Shown here one piece after another: positions 18,399 through 26,781 of a DNA stretch of 64,000 bases. The notes below the pieces were generated by a model that was not told the origin of the DNA, made no database searches, and saw nothing but the letters and a program-made list of their open reading frames with translations. Numbering within the stretch: the first letter of the stretch is position 1; every line of letters starts with the position of its first letter. The DNA comes from Noviherbaspirillum pedocola (lineage in GTDB: Bacteria; Pseudomonadota; Gammaproteobacteria; Burkholderiales; Burkholderiaceae_D), in NCBI RefSeq assembly GCF_016632335.1, contig NZ_JAEPBG010000002.1:558001-622000 (forward strand), given 5' to 3'. The translations under genes and the position numbers were made by a program.

Positions 18399-18911
18399 AT
18401 GCAGACCGAATTTCTGATCGTCGGCGTCGTCATGCAGCGCCGGCTGCTGAACAATCCCTGGCAGCCGCATGCATGGCGGCCGATGGCGGTGCTCACTGAC
18501 GCCGATCCCGCTGCCGGCATGCAGCACCTGCTGGACGAAGAGGCGGACGCGCGCTGGCTGCATCGCGGTTTCGAGGTGGGACTGTATCGCGATGAAGCCG
18601 AGGGCTATCACCTGAACGCGACGGCCCCGGCGCCATGCTGGTTCATCATGTGGCGCATCGAGGAAGTCGACGGCGCTGACATCGCGGTGCCCAAGCGCGT
18701 CACGCTGTCGTACAACGAAGCCGCGCGAATGATGGATGGCGGCGAGCAGGTCGACACGCTGCCGCTTGATACCGATACCCTGGCCGCGCTGTCGGACTTC
18801 GCCGCTGCGCATTACCGACCCGAGCCCAAAGGCAAGCGCCGTCGTCCTTCGTTCGAAGGCGGCGCCGCGGTGCAGCGCATGGCCGCGGATGGAGGGAACG
18901 ATGAGCGCTGA
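18399..18911 (+). CDS. DUF3305 protein of the formate dehydrogenase locus
   Basis: 170 residues, soluble, no signal. The N-terminus reads V-G-V-V-M-Q-R-R-L-L-N-N-P-W, and a central W-F-I-M-W-R-I-E-E segment is typical of DUF3305, a family found almost only beside DUF3306 and formate dehydrogenase genes. The molecular role is unknown; an assembly or maturation role is inferred from context. The stop overlaps the start of the DUF3306 gene by 11 bases, showing translational coupling. Confidence 0.85.
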   Translation: MQTEFLIVGVVMQRRLLNNPWQPHAWRPMAVLTDADPAAGMQHLLDEEADARWLHRGFEVGLYRDEAEGYHLNATAPAPCWFIMWRIEEVDGADIAVPKRVTLSYNEAARMMDGGEQVDTLPLDTDTLAALSDFAAAHYRPEPKGKRRRPSFEGGAAVQRMAADGGNDER

Positions 18912-19590
18912 GGACTTCTTCAGCCGCTGGTCGCGCAAGAAGCGCGAAGCAGCGCAGGACGAATCGCTTTCCGAGCAGGCACCCGCCAGGCCGGCAGATG
19001 CCGAGGCAGCTGCCGGCGCCGCGCTGCAGCCGGAACTCCCGCCGCCGACGATGGACGATGTCGACAAGCTCGATCGCGATTCCGATTTCTCGCGCTTCAT
19101 GCGCCGCGACGTTGATGAATCGGTCAAGCGCAGCGCGATGAAGAAGCTGTTCGCCGATCCGCATTTCAACGTGATGGATGGGCTTGATATCTACATCGAC
19201 GACTACAACAAGTTTGAACCGCTGCCAGCGGCAATGGTCGCGCTGCTCGAGCATGCGAAGCCGATTCTGAATCCACCGGCAGACCTGCGGCAGAGCGCGA
19301 TGGCGATGCTTGATGCGCCCGGCGAAACGCTGGAGCCGGCGCCGCAGCCCAATGCGGCCGAAGCCTCTCAGGCTGCGGAAGAGCTTGCGGCGGACGAGGC
19401 AAAGGGGGGCAAAGCATCGTTTGCGGTGCAGGAGCCCGAGGCACAAGCGAGCGCAGACGAGCAGCCGCAAGACCAGGAGCAAGCCGACGCCATGGACCGT
19501 GTCCAGCCCGACGCACAGCACAACGCGGCGCAAGCCGCAAACCAATCACCAGCAGCACCCGAAGATGGCAACCCAATTCAAAGTCTGTAA
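18901..19590 (+). CDS. DUF3306 protein of the formate dehydrogenase locus
   Basis: 229 residues from the ATG at 18901, with GGAGGG upstream. The N-terminal part (F-F-S-R-W-S-R-K-K and D-S-D-F-S-R-F-M) and the F-A-D-P-H-F-N-V-M-D-G-L-D-I-Y segment at about 82-105 are the conserved DUF3306 core. The C-terminal 90 residues are acidic, alanine- and glutamine-rich and probably disordered. It overlaps both neighbours, the upstream DUF3305 gene and the downstream Fe-S gene by 26 bases. Function unknown; likely cytoplasmic helper for formate dehydrogenase. Confidence 0.85.
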   Translation: MSAEDFFSRWSRKKREAAQDESLSEQAPARPADAEAAAGAALQPELPPPTMDDVDKLDRDSDFSRFMRRDVDESVKRSAMKKLFADPHFNVMDGLDIYIDDYNKFEPLPAAMVALLEHAKPILNPPADLRQSAMAMLDAPGETLEPAPQPNAAEASQAAEELAADEAKGGKASFAVQEPEAQASADEQPQDQEQADAMDRVQPDAQHNAAQAANQSPAAPEDGNPIQSL

Positions 19591-21664
19591 TTGCAATCGC
19601 ACGATGCCGCTCGATCTGCGCGCCGGCGAACGCCTGGGCGCAGCGCTCGGCGACAAACCCTTGGCCGTAGCAACCGAGCTGTGCCGGCGCGAAGCCGGGC
19701 AGTTTCTGTCGGCGGTGGACGGCGTGGATGATGTCGTCGTCGCCTGTACCCAGGAGCGCGCGCTTTTTACCGAACTCGCCGAGACGCGCAACTCGGTCGC
19801 GCCGCTGCGCTTCGTCAATATCCGCGAAACCGGCGGCTGGGGCGCTGAATCAAAGGCAGCGCTGCCGAAGATGGCGGCGCTGCTTGCGGCCGCCGCGCTG
19901 CCCGATCCGGAACCGGTGCCTACCGTCAGCTACAAGTCGAACGGCCATGTGCTGGTCATCGGCCCGGCCGCGCGCGCGCTGCCCTGGGCGCGCCGGCTTG
20001 CCGATAACCTCGATGTCAGCGTGCTGCTGACCTCCGGCGGCGCGGCACTGCCCGACGAGCGCAGCTTCCCGACCTATTCCGGCAGCGGCATCAACATCGA
20101 CGGCTGGCTTGGCGCCTTCCAGGTGAAATGGAAGCAGGCCAATCCGATCGATCTTGAGGTTTGCACCCGCTGCAATGCCTGTGTATCCGTGTGCCCGGAA
20201 GGCGCGATCGATTTGTCCTACCAGATCGACATGTCGCGCTGCACCTCGCATCGCGATTGCGTCAAGGCGTGCGGCGCGGTCGGCGCCATCGATTTCGCGC
20301 GCGACGATGTCGAACGCACCGGCGACTTCGACCTGGTGTTCGATTTGTCGGATGCGCCGATACTCACGCTGCATCAGCCGCCGCAAGGCTATTTCGCGCC
20401 GGGCGCCGATGCGATGCGCCAGGCCGAGGAGGCGCTGCGCTTGTCGCAGATGGTCGGCGAATTCGAGAAGCCGAAGTTCTTCCTGTACAAGGAAAAGCTC
20501 TGCGCCCATGGCCGCAACGGCAAGACCGGTTGCACTGCCTGCATCGATGTCTGCTCGGCCGAGGCGGTAAGCCATAACGGCAACGGCATCCGCGTCAATC
20601 CGAACCTGTGTGTGGGCTGCGGCGCCTGCACTACGGTGTGCCCGTCGGGCGCGCTCGGCTATGCGTATCCGCGCGCACCGGAAACCGGACGGCGCATCAA
20701 GACGCTGCTTTCCACCTATTTCAAGGCAGGCGGCAGCGAGCCTGCGCTCCTGATGCATGGCGAGGAACGCGGCGCCGAGGTGATCAACCGGCTGGGCCGT
20801 GCTGCGCGCGCAGGCGAGCGTCTGGCCGGCGTACCGGCGCGGGTGATCCCGGTGTCGCTGCATCATGCGGCAGCGACCGGCCTGGACCTGTGGCTGTCGG
20901 CACTGGCCTATGGCGCGACCAATGTCGCGGTGCTGATCACGGACCAGGAAGCGCCGCAGTATGCCGAGGCGCTGGCCGCGCAACTGGCGATCGCGCAGAC
21001 CATTGCCTCGGGCCTGGGCTATGCCGGCACGCATTTCACGCTGCTACGCGCGCAAAGCGAGGCGGAACTGGACGCGCAGCTTGCGCAGTTGCGTCCGGGC
21101 CAGGCGCCACAGAACCGCGCGGCCTTCAACGTCGCCACGGAAAAGCGGGTGGCAATGGACTATGCGCTCGAGCACTTGCTGCGCCATGCGCCGCAGCGGC
21201 CTGAAAGCATCGCGCTGCCGCAGCGCGCGCCCTTCGGCGCCGTTAGAGTCAACAAGGATGCGTGCACGCTGTGCATGTCCTGCGTCGGTGCTTGCCCGGA
21301 ATCGGCGCTGCAGGACAATCCCAGCCATCCGCAGCTGCGCTTTGTCGAGCGCAATTGCGTGCAGTGCGGCCTGTGTGAAAAGACTTGCCCGGAAAACGCG
21401 ATCAGCCTGGAGCCGCGGCTGTTGCTGACCGAGAGCGCGAAACAGCCGCTTGTGCTGAACGAGGCCCAGCCTTTCCACTGCATCCGCTGCAGCAAGCCCT
21501 TCGGCACGTTGCAGATGATCGAAAACATGGTGAGCAAGCTGTCCTTGCACGGCGCCTTCGCCGGCAACATCGAACGGCTGAAGATGTGCGGCGATTGCCG
21601 TGTGATCGACATGATGGAAAACAAGCGCGAGATGACGGTCACGGACATCAAGCGCGTGCAATAA
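19565..21664 (+). CDS. Poly-4Fe-4S protein of the formate dehydrogenase locus
   Basis: 699 residues from the ATG at 19565, inside the end of the DUF3306 gene; the frame continues upstream but the sequence there belongs to DUF3306. Several ferredoxin-type motifs are visible. One group is C-T-R-C-N-A-C-V-S-V-C-P at about 200 with a further Cys set 20 residues on. Another is C-V-G-C-G-A-C-T-T-V-C-P at about 352. A C-terminal pair begins C-T-L-C-M-S-C-V-G-A-C-P and C-V-Q-C-G-L-C-E-K-T-C-P (about 568-612). The protein has no signal, so it is cytoplasmic. Such proteins accompany formate dehydrogenase genes of this type; electron transfer or cluster supply during maturation is inferred. Confidence 0.85.
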   Translation: MATQFKVCNCNRTMPLDLRAGERLGAALGDKPLAVATELCRREAGQFLSAVDGVDDVVVACTQERALFTELAETRNSVAPLRFVNIRETGGWGAESKAALPKMAALLAAAALPDPEPVPTVSYKSNGHVLVIGPAARALPWARRLADNLDVSVLLTSGGAALPDERSFPTYSGSGINIDGWLGAFQVKWKQANPIDLEVCTRCNACVSVCPEGAIDLSYQIDMSRCTSHRDCVKACGAVGAIDFARDDVERTGDFDLVFDLSDAPILTLHQPPQGYFAPGADAMRQAEEALRLSQMVGEFEKPKFFLYKEKLCAHGRNGKTGCTACIDVCSAEAVSHNGNGIRVNPNLCVGCGACTTVCPSGALGYAYPRAPETGRRIKTLLSTYFKAGGSEPALLMHGEERGAEVINRLGRAARAGERLAGVPARVIPVSLHHAAATGLDLWLSALAYGATNVAVLITDQEAPQYAEALAAQLAIAQTIASGLGYAGTHFTLLRAQSEAELDAQLAQLRPGQAPQNRAAFNVATEKRVAMDYALEHLLRHAPQRPESIALPQRAPFGAVRVNKDACTLCMSCVGACPESALQDNPSHPQLRFVERNCVQCGLCEKTCPENAISLEPRLLLTESAKQPLVLNEAQPFHCIRCSKPFGTLQMIENMVSKLSLHGAFAGNIERLKMCGDCRVIDMMENKREMTVTDIKRVQ

Positions 21665-21670
21665 GCGCTC

Positions 21671-21825
21671 GTAGGTTGGGCTGGCAAGCCCAATATGGTC
21701 GCGGGCCGCGGACTTTCGATGTTGGGCTTGTCAGCCCAACCTACGCGGCCGCACAACACCGTAGGGTGGGCACAGCCCACGCGTCCCGGTTGATTGATGG
21801 CGCGCGTGGGCTGCGCCCACCCTAC
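21671..21825. repeat. Two tandem palindromic repeats (GTAGG(T/G)TGGGC family)
   Basis: The 202-base gap before the torD-like gene holds two long imperfect palindromes. In the first, arms 21671-21693 and 21722-21744 match over 23 bases with one mismatch. In the second, arms 21761-21783 and 21803-21825 match over 23 bases with one mismatch and begin GTAGGGTGGGC. Related copies lie at 42137-42202 and 43066-43132. They would form strong RNA hairpins and could act as REP-like elements or transcript stabilisers inside this operon. Confidence 0.8.
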
Positions 21826-21866
21826 ATGTATTCGCCATAAAAATTGAAACACCAGGGATTCCACCA

Positions 21867-22475
21867 ATGAGCACTCCCCTCAAATTCGAAACCCCCGACA
21901 ACGGCGAGGAAACCGCGCGCGCCGATCTCTACGGCCTGCTCGCCACGCTGTATGCCGCGCCGCCGTCGCAGGCGCTGCTCGACACCATCGGCAGCGCCGC
22001 CGCGGAAGGCGAGGGCATACTGCAGCAGGCCTGGGCCGATCTCGTCAAAGCCTGCCGGGGTGCGCGCGCCGAAGCGCTGAGCACCGAATACGACAGCCTG
22101 TTCATCGGCGTCGGCAAGCCGGAAGTGCTGCTGTATGGCTCCTACTACCTGGCTGGCTTCCTGATGGAAAAGCCGCTGGCCGAGCTGCGTGCCGACCTGG
22201 CGCGCCTGGGGCTCGAGCGGGCCGATGACATCAGCGAACCCGAAGACCATATCGCGATGCTGTTCGAAGTAATGCGCTACCTGATCGCCTCGCAAGACAT
22301 CGAGCACGCCAGCATCCCCACCCAGCAAGCCTTCTTCTCGACCCATATCGCGCCCTGGGCAGCGCAACTGTTCGATGCAATCGACACGCACCGGCATGCC
22401 GCCTTCTATGCCACGGTGACCCGGCTCGCACGCGCCTTCATCGACGTGGAGACCCAGGCTTTCGACATGGCTTGA
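21867..22475 (+). CDS. TorD-family molybdoenzyme chaperone
   Basis: 202 residues, all-helical and soluble, with the TorD/DmsD-type features: R-A-D-L-Y-G-L-L-A-T-L-Y-A-A-P-P near the N-terminus, E-Y-D-S-L-F-I-G in the middle and E-P-E-D-H-I-A-M-L-F-E-V-M at about 120-134, close to the family E-P-x-D-H motif. Members bind the Tat signal of their molybdenum enzyme and hold it for cofactor insertion before export. The likely client is the formate dehydrogenase alpha subunit 440 bases downstream, which has a twin-arginine signal. Confidence 0.87.
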   Translation: MSTPLKFETPDNGEETARADLYGLLATLYAAPPSQALLDTIGSAAAEGEGILQQAWADLVKACRGARAEALSTEYDSLFIGVGKPEVLLYGSYYLAGFLMEKPLAELRADLARLGLERADDISEPEDHIAMLFEVMRYLIASQDIEHASIPTQQAFFSTHIAPWAAQLFDAIDTHRHAAFYATVTRLARAFIDVETQAFDMA

Positions 22476-22587
22476 GATGCTGCCTACGATGCTGTCCAGG
22501 GAAGATGCGCGAGGCCGCGTGCATTGATAGACAACTATTGGGGAATTGATTAAAAAATTTCATTTCCACTCTTTAAAGTTTCTTCAC

Positions 22588-22593
22588 TACAAT
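22588..22593 (+). promoter_or_regulatory. Candidate -10 element before the structural formate dehydrogenase genes
   Basis: The gap at 22476-22699 is markedly A/T-rich and contains TACAAT at 22588-22593. A poor -35 (TTCCAC) lies 18 bases upstream, so an activator may be needed. An internal promoter here would let the structural genes be expressed separately from the accessory genes upstream. Evidence is motif only. Confidence 0.35.
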
Positions 22594-22699
22594 GCCGAGC
22601 ATTGCTCGTCCGTAACATTTGCTGTGCCGTTTCACCGATCGCCCGAAGGCCAAAGACGCATCCAATAACAAAGGCCGATCCACCTACCAGGGATTCAAC

Positions 22700-22897
22700 A
22701 TGTCAGAACAACAGAAAAAGGCTCGCCGGGGCTTCTTTGCCGGCATGGGCTTGCTGGCCGCTGCCGGCGTGGCCGTCAAGCTCTCTGCCAATGTGCAGAC
22801 CGAAGCGCCGCAACAGGCGCAGGCGCAGGAGCCGGAAGGCAATGGTTATCGCCTGACCGAGCACATCAAGAAGTACTACCGCACCACCACCATTTAA
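22700..22897 (+). CDS. Formate dehydrogenase small Tat-signal protein
   Basis: 65 residues: a basic R-R-G-F-F start, hydrophobic stretch (about 13-26), then a Gln/Ala-rich linker and a conserved-looking C-terminus (G-Y-R-L-T-E-H-I-K-K-Y-Y). It matches the small Tat-signal proteins found in formate dehydrogenase regions, just before the alpha subunit gene. The twin arginine is followed by G-F-F, so the match to the classic Tat consensus is partial. Function unknown; perhaps a small envelope subunit. Confidence 0.8.
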   Translation: MSEQQKKARRGFFAGMGLLAAAGVAVKLSANVQTEAPQQAQAQEPEGNGYRLTEHIKKYYRTTTI

Positions 22898-22912
22898 TTC
22901 TCGAGGTTCCCC

Positions 22913-25876
22913 ATGCTCTTGACTCGCAAAAGCCAGTCAGGCGAGCGCTCGCGCACGCGTTTTTCCTCCAGCCTGGCAGATACCCTGTCGCGCGCCTTGC
23001 CGACCATGGACCGCCGCGCCTTCCTGAAGCGCTCCGGCATCGGCGTCGGCGCCGGCATCGCCGCCGCACAGCTAGGCATGATCCGCAAGTCGGCCGCCGC
23101 TGACGCTGGCGCGGCCAAGGATGGCCGCAAGATTGATGTGCGCCGTACCGTCTGCACGCATTGCTCGGTGGGATGTGCGGTGGACGCGGTGGTGGAAAAC
23201 GGCGTGTGGGTGCGCCAGGAACCCGTGTTCGATTCGCCGATCAACATGGGCGCGCACTGCGCCAAGGGCGCGGCGCTGCGCGAGCATGGTCACGGCGAGT
23301 ACCGCCTGAAGTACCCGATGAAGCTGGTCAACGGCAAATACCAGCGCATCTCCTGGGATGTGGCGCTGAACGAGATCTCCGCGCGCCTGCTCGAGCTGCG
23401 CAAGAGCAGCGGCCCGGACTCGGTGTTCTGGGTCGGCTCTTCCAAGCACAACAACGAGCAGGCGCAATTGCTGCGCAAGTTCGTCTCCTACTTCGGCTCC
23501 AACAACTGCGACCACCAGGCGCGCATCTGTCATTCGACCACTGTCGCAGGCGTAGCCAACACCTGGGGCTATGGCGCGATGACCAACAGCTACAACGACA
23601 TGCAGAACGCCAAGGCGGCGCTGTATATCGGCTCGAACGCGGCAGAAGCGCATCCGGTGTCGATGCTGCACCTGCTGCATGCCAAGGAAAACGGGCTGAA
23701 GATGATCGTCGCCGATCCGCGCTTCACCCGCACCGCGGCCAAGGCCGATCAGTACGTTCGCATCCGTTCCGGCACCGACATCCCGTTCCTGTACGGCATG
23801 CTGTACCACATCTTCAAGAACGGCTGGGAAGACAAGCGCTACATCCATGACCGCGTCTACGGCATGGAAGCGGTGAAGGAAGAAGTGATGCAGTGGACGC
23901 CGGACAAGGTGGAAGAGGCCTGCGGCGTGCCCGAAGCCGAGGTCTACAAGGCCGCAGAGACGATGGCGCTGAACCGTCCTTCCACCGTGGTCTGGTGCAT
24001 GGGCCAGACGCAGCACTCGATCGGCAATGCGATTGTGCGCGCCTCGTGCATCCTGCAGCTGGCGCTGGGCAATGTCGGTGTGTCCGGCGGCGGCACCAAC
24101 ATCTTCCGCGGCCATGACAATGTGCAGGGCGCGACCGACGTCGGTCCGAACCCGGATTCGCTGCCCGGTTATTACGGCTTGGCCACCGGCGCCTGGAAGC
24201 ATTGGGCCAATGTCTGGGGCGTGGACTATGAATGGCTCAAGGGCCGTTTCGCCTCGCAGGCAATGATGGAAAAGAGCGGCACCACGGTGTCGCGCTGGAT
24301 CGATGCGGTGCTCGAGAACAATGAGCTGATCGACCAGGACAGCAACGTGAAAGGCATGGTGTTCTGGGGCCACGCGCCGAACTCGCAGACCCGCGGCCTG
24401 GAAATGAAGAAGGCCTTCGACAGGCTCGACCTGCTGGTGGTGATCGACCCGTATCCGTCGGCGACCGCCGCAATGGCCGCAATGAAGGTTGAAGGCCAGG
24501 ACTTGAATCCGAACCGCGCGGTGTACCTGCTGCCGGCCGCGACCCAGTTCGAAACCTCAGGCTCCTGCACTGCCTCGAACCGCTCGGTGCAATGGCGCGA
24601 GAAGGTGATCGAGCCGCTGTTTGAATCGCGCACCGATCACATGATCATGTATCAGCTGGCCGAGAAGCTGGGCTTCGGCAAGGAACTGGTCGCGCGACTG
24701 AAGCTGGTGCCGGGCAAGGGCGGCATGATGGAGCCCGAGGCCGAATCGATGCTCGAGGAAATCAACCGCGGCAACTGGACCATCGGCTATACCGGCCAAT
24801 CGCCGCTGCGTCTGAAGGCGCACATGCGCAACATGCATCGCTTCGATGTGAAGACGCTGCGCTGCACCGCCGGCAAGGATGAACAAACCGGCTATGACCT
24901 GTCCGGCGATTACTTCGGCCTGCCATGGCCGTGCTATGGCACGCCGGAGATGAAGCATCCGGGCTCGCCGAACCTGTACGACACCAGCCGCCACGTGATG
25001 GATGGCGGCGGCAACTTCCGCGCCAACTTCGGCGTCGAGCGCGAGGGCGTGAGCCTGCTGGCGGAAGATGGTTCGCATTCGCAGGGCGCGGACATCACCA
25101 CCGGCTATCCCGAGTTCGACCATGTGCTCCTGAAGAAGCTGGGCTGGTGGGACGACCTCACGGATGCCGAGAAGAAGGCGGCCGAAGGCAAGAACTGGAA
25201 GACCGACCTGTCCGGCGGCATACAGCGCGTGGTGATGAAGGTCCACGGCTGCCATCCGTTCGGCAATGCCAAGGCGCGCGCCGTGGTCTGGAACTTCCCG
25301 GACCCGGTGCCGAAGCACCGCGAGCCGCTGTACGGCACCCGCCCGGACATGGTGGCGAAGTATCCGACCCACGAAGACAAGAAGGCCTTCTGGCGCATGC
25401 CGACGCTGTACAAGACCGTGCAGCAGAAGAACGTGGAGAACAAGCTGTACGAGAAGTTCCCGATCATCCTGACCTCGGGCCGTCTGACCGAGTACGAAGG
25501 CGGCGGCGAGGAAACCCGCTCGAATCCGTGGCTGGCCGAGCTGCAGCAGGAGAACTTCGTCGAGATCAATCCGAAAGCGGCAACGGATCGCGGCATCCGC
25601 AACGGCGAATTCGTGATCGTGTCCACGCCGACCGGCGCGCGCCTGAAGGTCAAGGCGCTGGTCACCCCGCGTGTCGGTCCGGACACCGCTTTCATCCCGT
25701 TCCATTTCTCGGGCTGGTGGCAGGGCAAGGATATGAAGGAGTACTACCCGGAAGGCGCGCATCCGATTGTGCGCGGCGAGGCGGTCAACACCGCTACGAC
25801 TTATGGCTATGACGTGGTGACGATGATGCAGGAAACGAAGACCACGATCTGCAACATCGAGAAGTTCGTGGCCTGA
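22913..25876 (+). CDS. fdhA: Formate dehydrogenase alpha subunit, Mo/W-bis-MGD, cysteine type
   Basis: 987 residues. A twin-arginine signal lies at 34-60 (D-R-R-A-F-L-K-R). The N-terminal 4Fe-4S cluster ligands are Cys81, Cys84, Cys88 and Cys116. The metal ligand is Cys206 in A-R-I-C-H, with the adjacent catalytic His207; in E. coli FdnG this position is selenocysteine, so this is the Sec-independent form. The remaining molybdopterin domains run to the end, finishing with the dinucleotide-binding C-terminal domain. It oxidises formate to CO2 in the periplasm and passes electrons to the beta subunit. It needs MobA-made cofactor and FdhD. GAGG lies seven bases before the ATG. Tungsten use is suggested by the transporter genes downstream. 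Confidence 0.95.
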   Translation: MLLTRKSQSGERSRTRFSSSLADTLSRALPTMDRRAFLKRSGIGVGAGIAAAQLGMIRKSAAADAGAAKDGRKIDVRRTVCTHCSVGCAVDAVVENGVWVRQEPVFDSPINMGAHCAKGAALREHGHGEYRLKYPMKLVNGKYQRISWDVALNEISARLLELRKSSGPDSVFWVGSSKHNNEQAQLLRKFVSYFGSNNCDHQARICHSTTVAGVANTWGYGAMTNSYNDMQNAKAALYIGSNAAEAHPVSMLHLLHAKENGLKMIVADPRFTRTAAKADQYVRIRSGTDIPFLYGMLYHIFKNGWEDKRYIHDRVYGMEAVKEEVMQWTPDKVEEACGVPEAEVYKAAETMALNRPSTVVWCMGQTQHSIGNAIVRASCILQLALGNVGVSGGGTNIFRGHDNVQGATDVGPNPDSLPGYYGLATGAWKHWANVWGVDYEWLKGRFASQAMMEKSGTTVSRWIDAVLENNELIDQDSNVKGMVFWGHAPNSQTRGLEMKKAFDRLDLLVVIDPYPSATAAMAAMKVEGQDLNPNRAVYLLPAATQFETSGSCTASNRSVQWREKVIEPLFESRTDHMIMYQLAEKLGFGKELVARLKLVPGKGGMMEPEAESMLEEINRGNWTIGYTGQSPLRLKAHMRNMHRFDVKTLRCTAGKDEQTGYDLSGDYFGLPWPCYGTPEMKHPGSPNLYDTSRHVMDGGGNFRANFGVEREGVSLLAEDGSHSQGADITTGYPEFDHVLLKKLGWWDDLTDAEKKAAEGKNWKTDLSGGIQRVVMKVHGCHPFGNAKARAVVWNFPDPVPKHREPLYGTRPDMVAKYPTHEDKKAFWRMPTLYKTVQQKNVENKLYEKFPIILTSGRLTEYEGGGEETRSNPWLAELQQENFVEINPKAATDRGIRNGEFVIVSTPTGARLKVKALVTPRVGPDTAFIPFHFSGWWQGKDMKEYYPEGAHPIVRGEAVNTATTYGYDVVTMMQETKTTICNIEKFVA

Positions 25877-25902
25877 GGCCTTCGAGCGAGAGAGGAATAC
25901 AA

Positions 25903-26535
25903 ATGGCAAGAATGAAATTCATCTGCGACGCCGAGCGCTGCATCGAATGCAACAGCTGTGCGACCGCCTGCAAGAACGAGCATGAAGTGCCCTGGGGCGT
26001 GAATCGCCGCCGCGTCATCACCGTCAATGACGGCGTGATCGGCCAGGAAAAGACCATCTCGGTGGCCTGCATGCATTGCTCGGACGCGCCCTGCATGGCG
26101 GTGTGCCCGGTCGACTGCTTCTACCGCACCGACGAAGGCGTGGTGCTGCATGACAAGGACATCTGCATCGGCTGCGGCTATTGCTCGTATGCCTGCCCGT
26201 TCGGCGCGCCGCAGTTCCCGTCCAACGGCACCTTTGGCCTGCGCGGCAAGATGGACAAGTGCACCTTCTGCTCGGGCGGCCCGGAAGAACATGGCTCCAA
26301 GGCCGAGTTCGAGAAATACGGCCGCAACCGCCTGGCCGAAGGCAAGCTGCCGCTGTGCGCCGAGATGTGCTCGACCAAGGCGCTGCTCGGCGGCGACGGC
26401 GACGTGATCGCCGACATCTTCCGCAACCGCGTGATCAAGCGCGGCAAGGGTAGCGAAGTCTGGGGTTGGGGCACGGCCTACGGCAAGCCGAGCGCGCCAC
26501 AGCCGATTTCCGCCACCACCGGGAAGAAATCATGA
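25903..26535 (+). CDS. fdh3B: Formate dehydrogenase beta (4Fe-4S) subunit, FDH3 type
   Basis: 210 residues. Four Cys groups hold 4Fe-4S clusters: C-I-E-C-N-S-C at about residue 14, C-M-H-C-S-D-A-P-C at about 57, C-I-G-C-G-Y-C at about 88, and C-T-F-C-S-G-G at about 120 with a later C-A-E-M-C. This is the electron-wire subunit between the catalytic alpha subunit and the cytochrome b gamma subunit. Unlike E. coli FdnH it has no C-terminal membrane anchor and is shorter, matching the FDH3 beta class. Its stop codon overlaps the next gene as ATGA. Confidence 0.93.
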   Translation: MARMKFICDAERCIECNSCATACKNEHEVPWGVNRRRVITVNDGVIGQEKTISVACMHCSDAPCMAVCPVDCFYRTDEGVVLHDKDICIGCGYCSYACPFGAPQFPSNGTFGLRGKMDKCTFCSGGPEEHGSKAEFEKYGRNRLAEGKLPLCAEMCSTKALLGGDGDVIADIFRNRVIKRGKGSEVWGWGTAYGKPSAPQPISATTGKKS

Positions 26536-26759
26536 TGCGCGCCACATCCTGCCTGGCGGCCCTCGCTGCCTGCGCCATGCTTGCCGGCTGCGGCGAGCGC
26601 GATCAGTCGCTGGCCACTGGCGCGCGCGGCGAGCCGCTGTACAAGGGCGCGAAGAACGAGTTCGTTGCCAAGGGCTACACGCCGGGCACCAGGGAAGCAT
26701 GGGAAGCCCAGCTGCGCAGCCGGGCGCTGACGCAGAACGAGTACAACAAGACCAACTGA
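26532..26759 (+). CDS. Small lipoprotein inside the formate dehydrogenase operon
   Basis: 75 residues with a lipoprotein signal ending L-A-G-C (Cys at about 20). The mature part of about 55 residues is charged and ends in N-E-Y-N-K-T-N. Its ATG overlaps the stop of the beta subunit gene (ATGA), and it lies 22 bases before the gamma subunit gene, so its expression is tied to the enzyme. Family not recognised. It could be an accessory envelope component of the formate dehydrogenase complex; that is inference. Confidence 0.75.
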   Translation: MMRATSCLAALAACAMLAGCGERDQSLATGARGEPLYKGAKNEFVAKGYTPGTREAWEAQLRSRALTQNEYNKTN

Positions 26760-26781
26760 TGTCGCCAGCGGGAGAGTCATC

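Noticed and set aside
21671-21825. CRISPR array
   Set aside because: The repeats are palindromic pairs, not evenly spaced direct repeats with unique spacers, and no cas gene is near.
23523-23540. Selenocysteine codon in the formate dehydrogenase alpha subunit
   Set aside because: The metal-ligand position is a TGT cysteine codon (Cys206), not TGA, so no selenocysteine machinery is needed.
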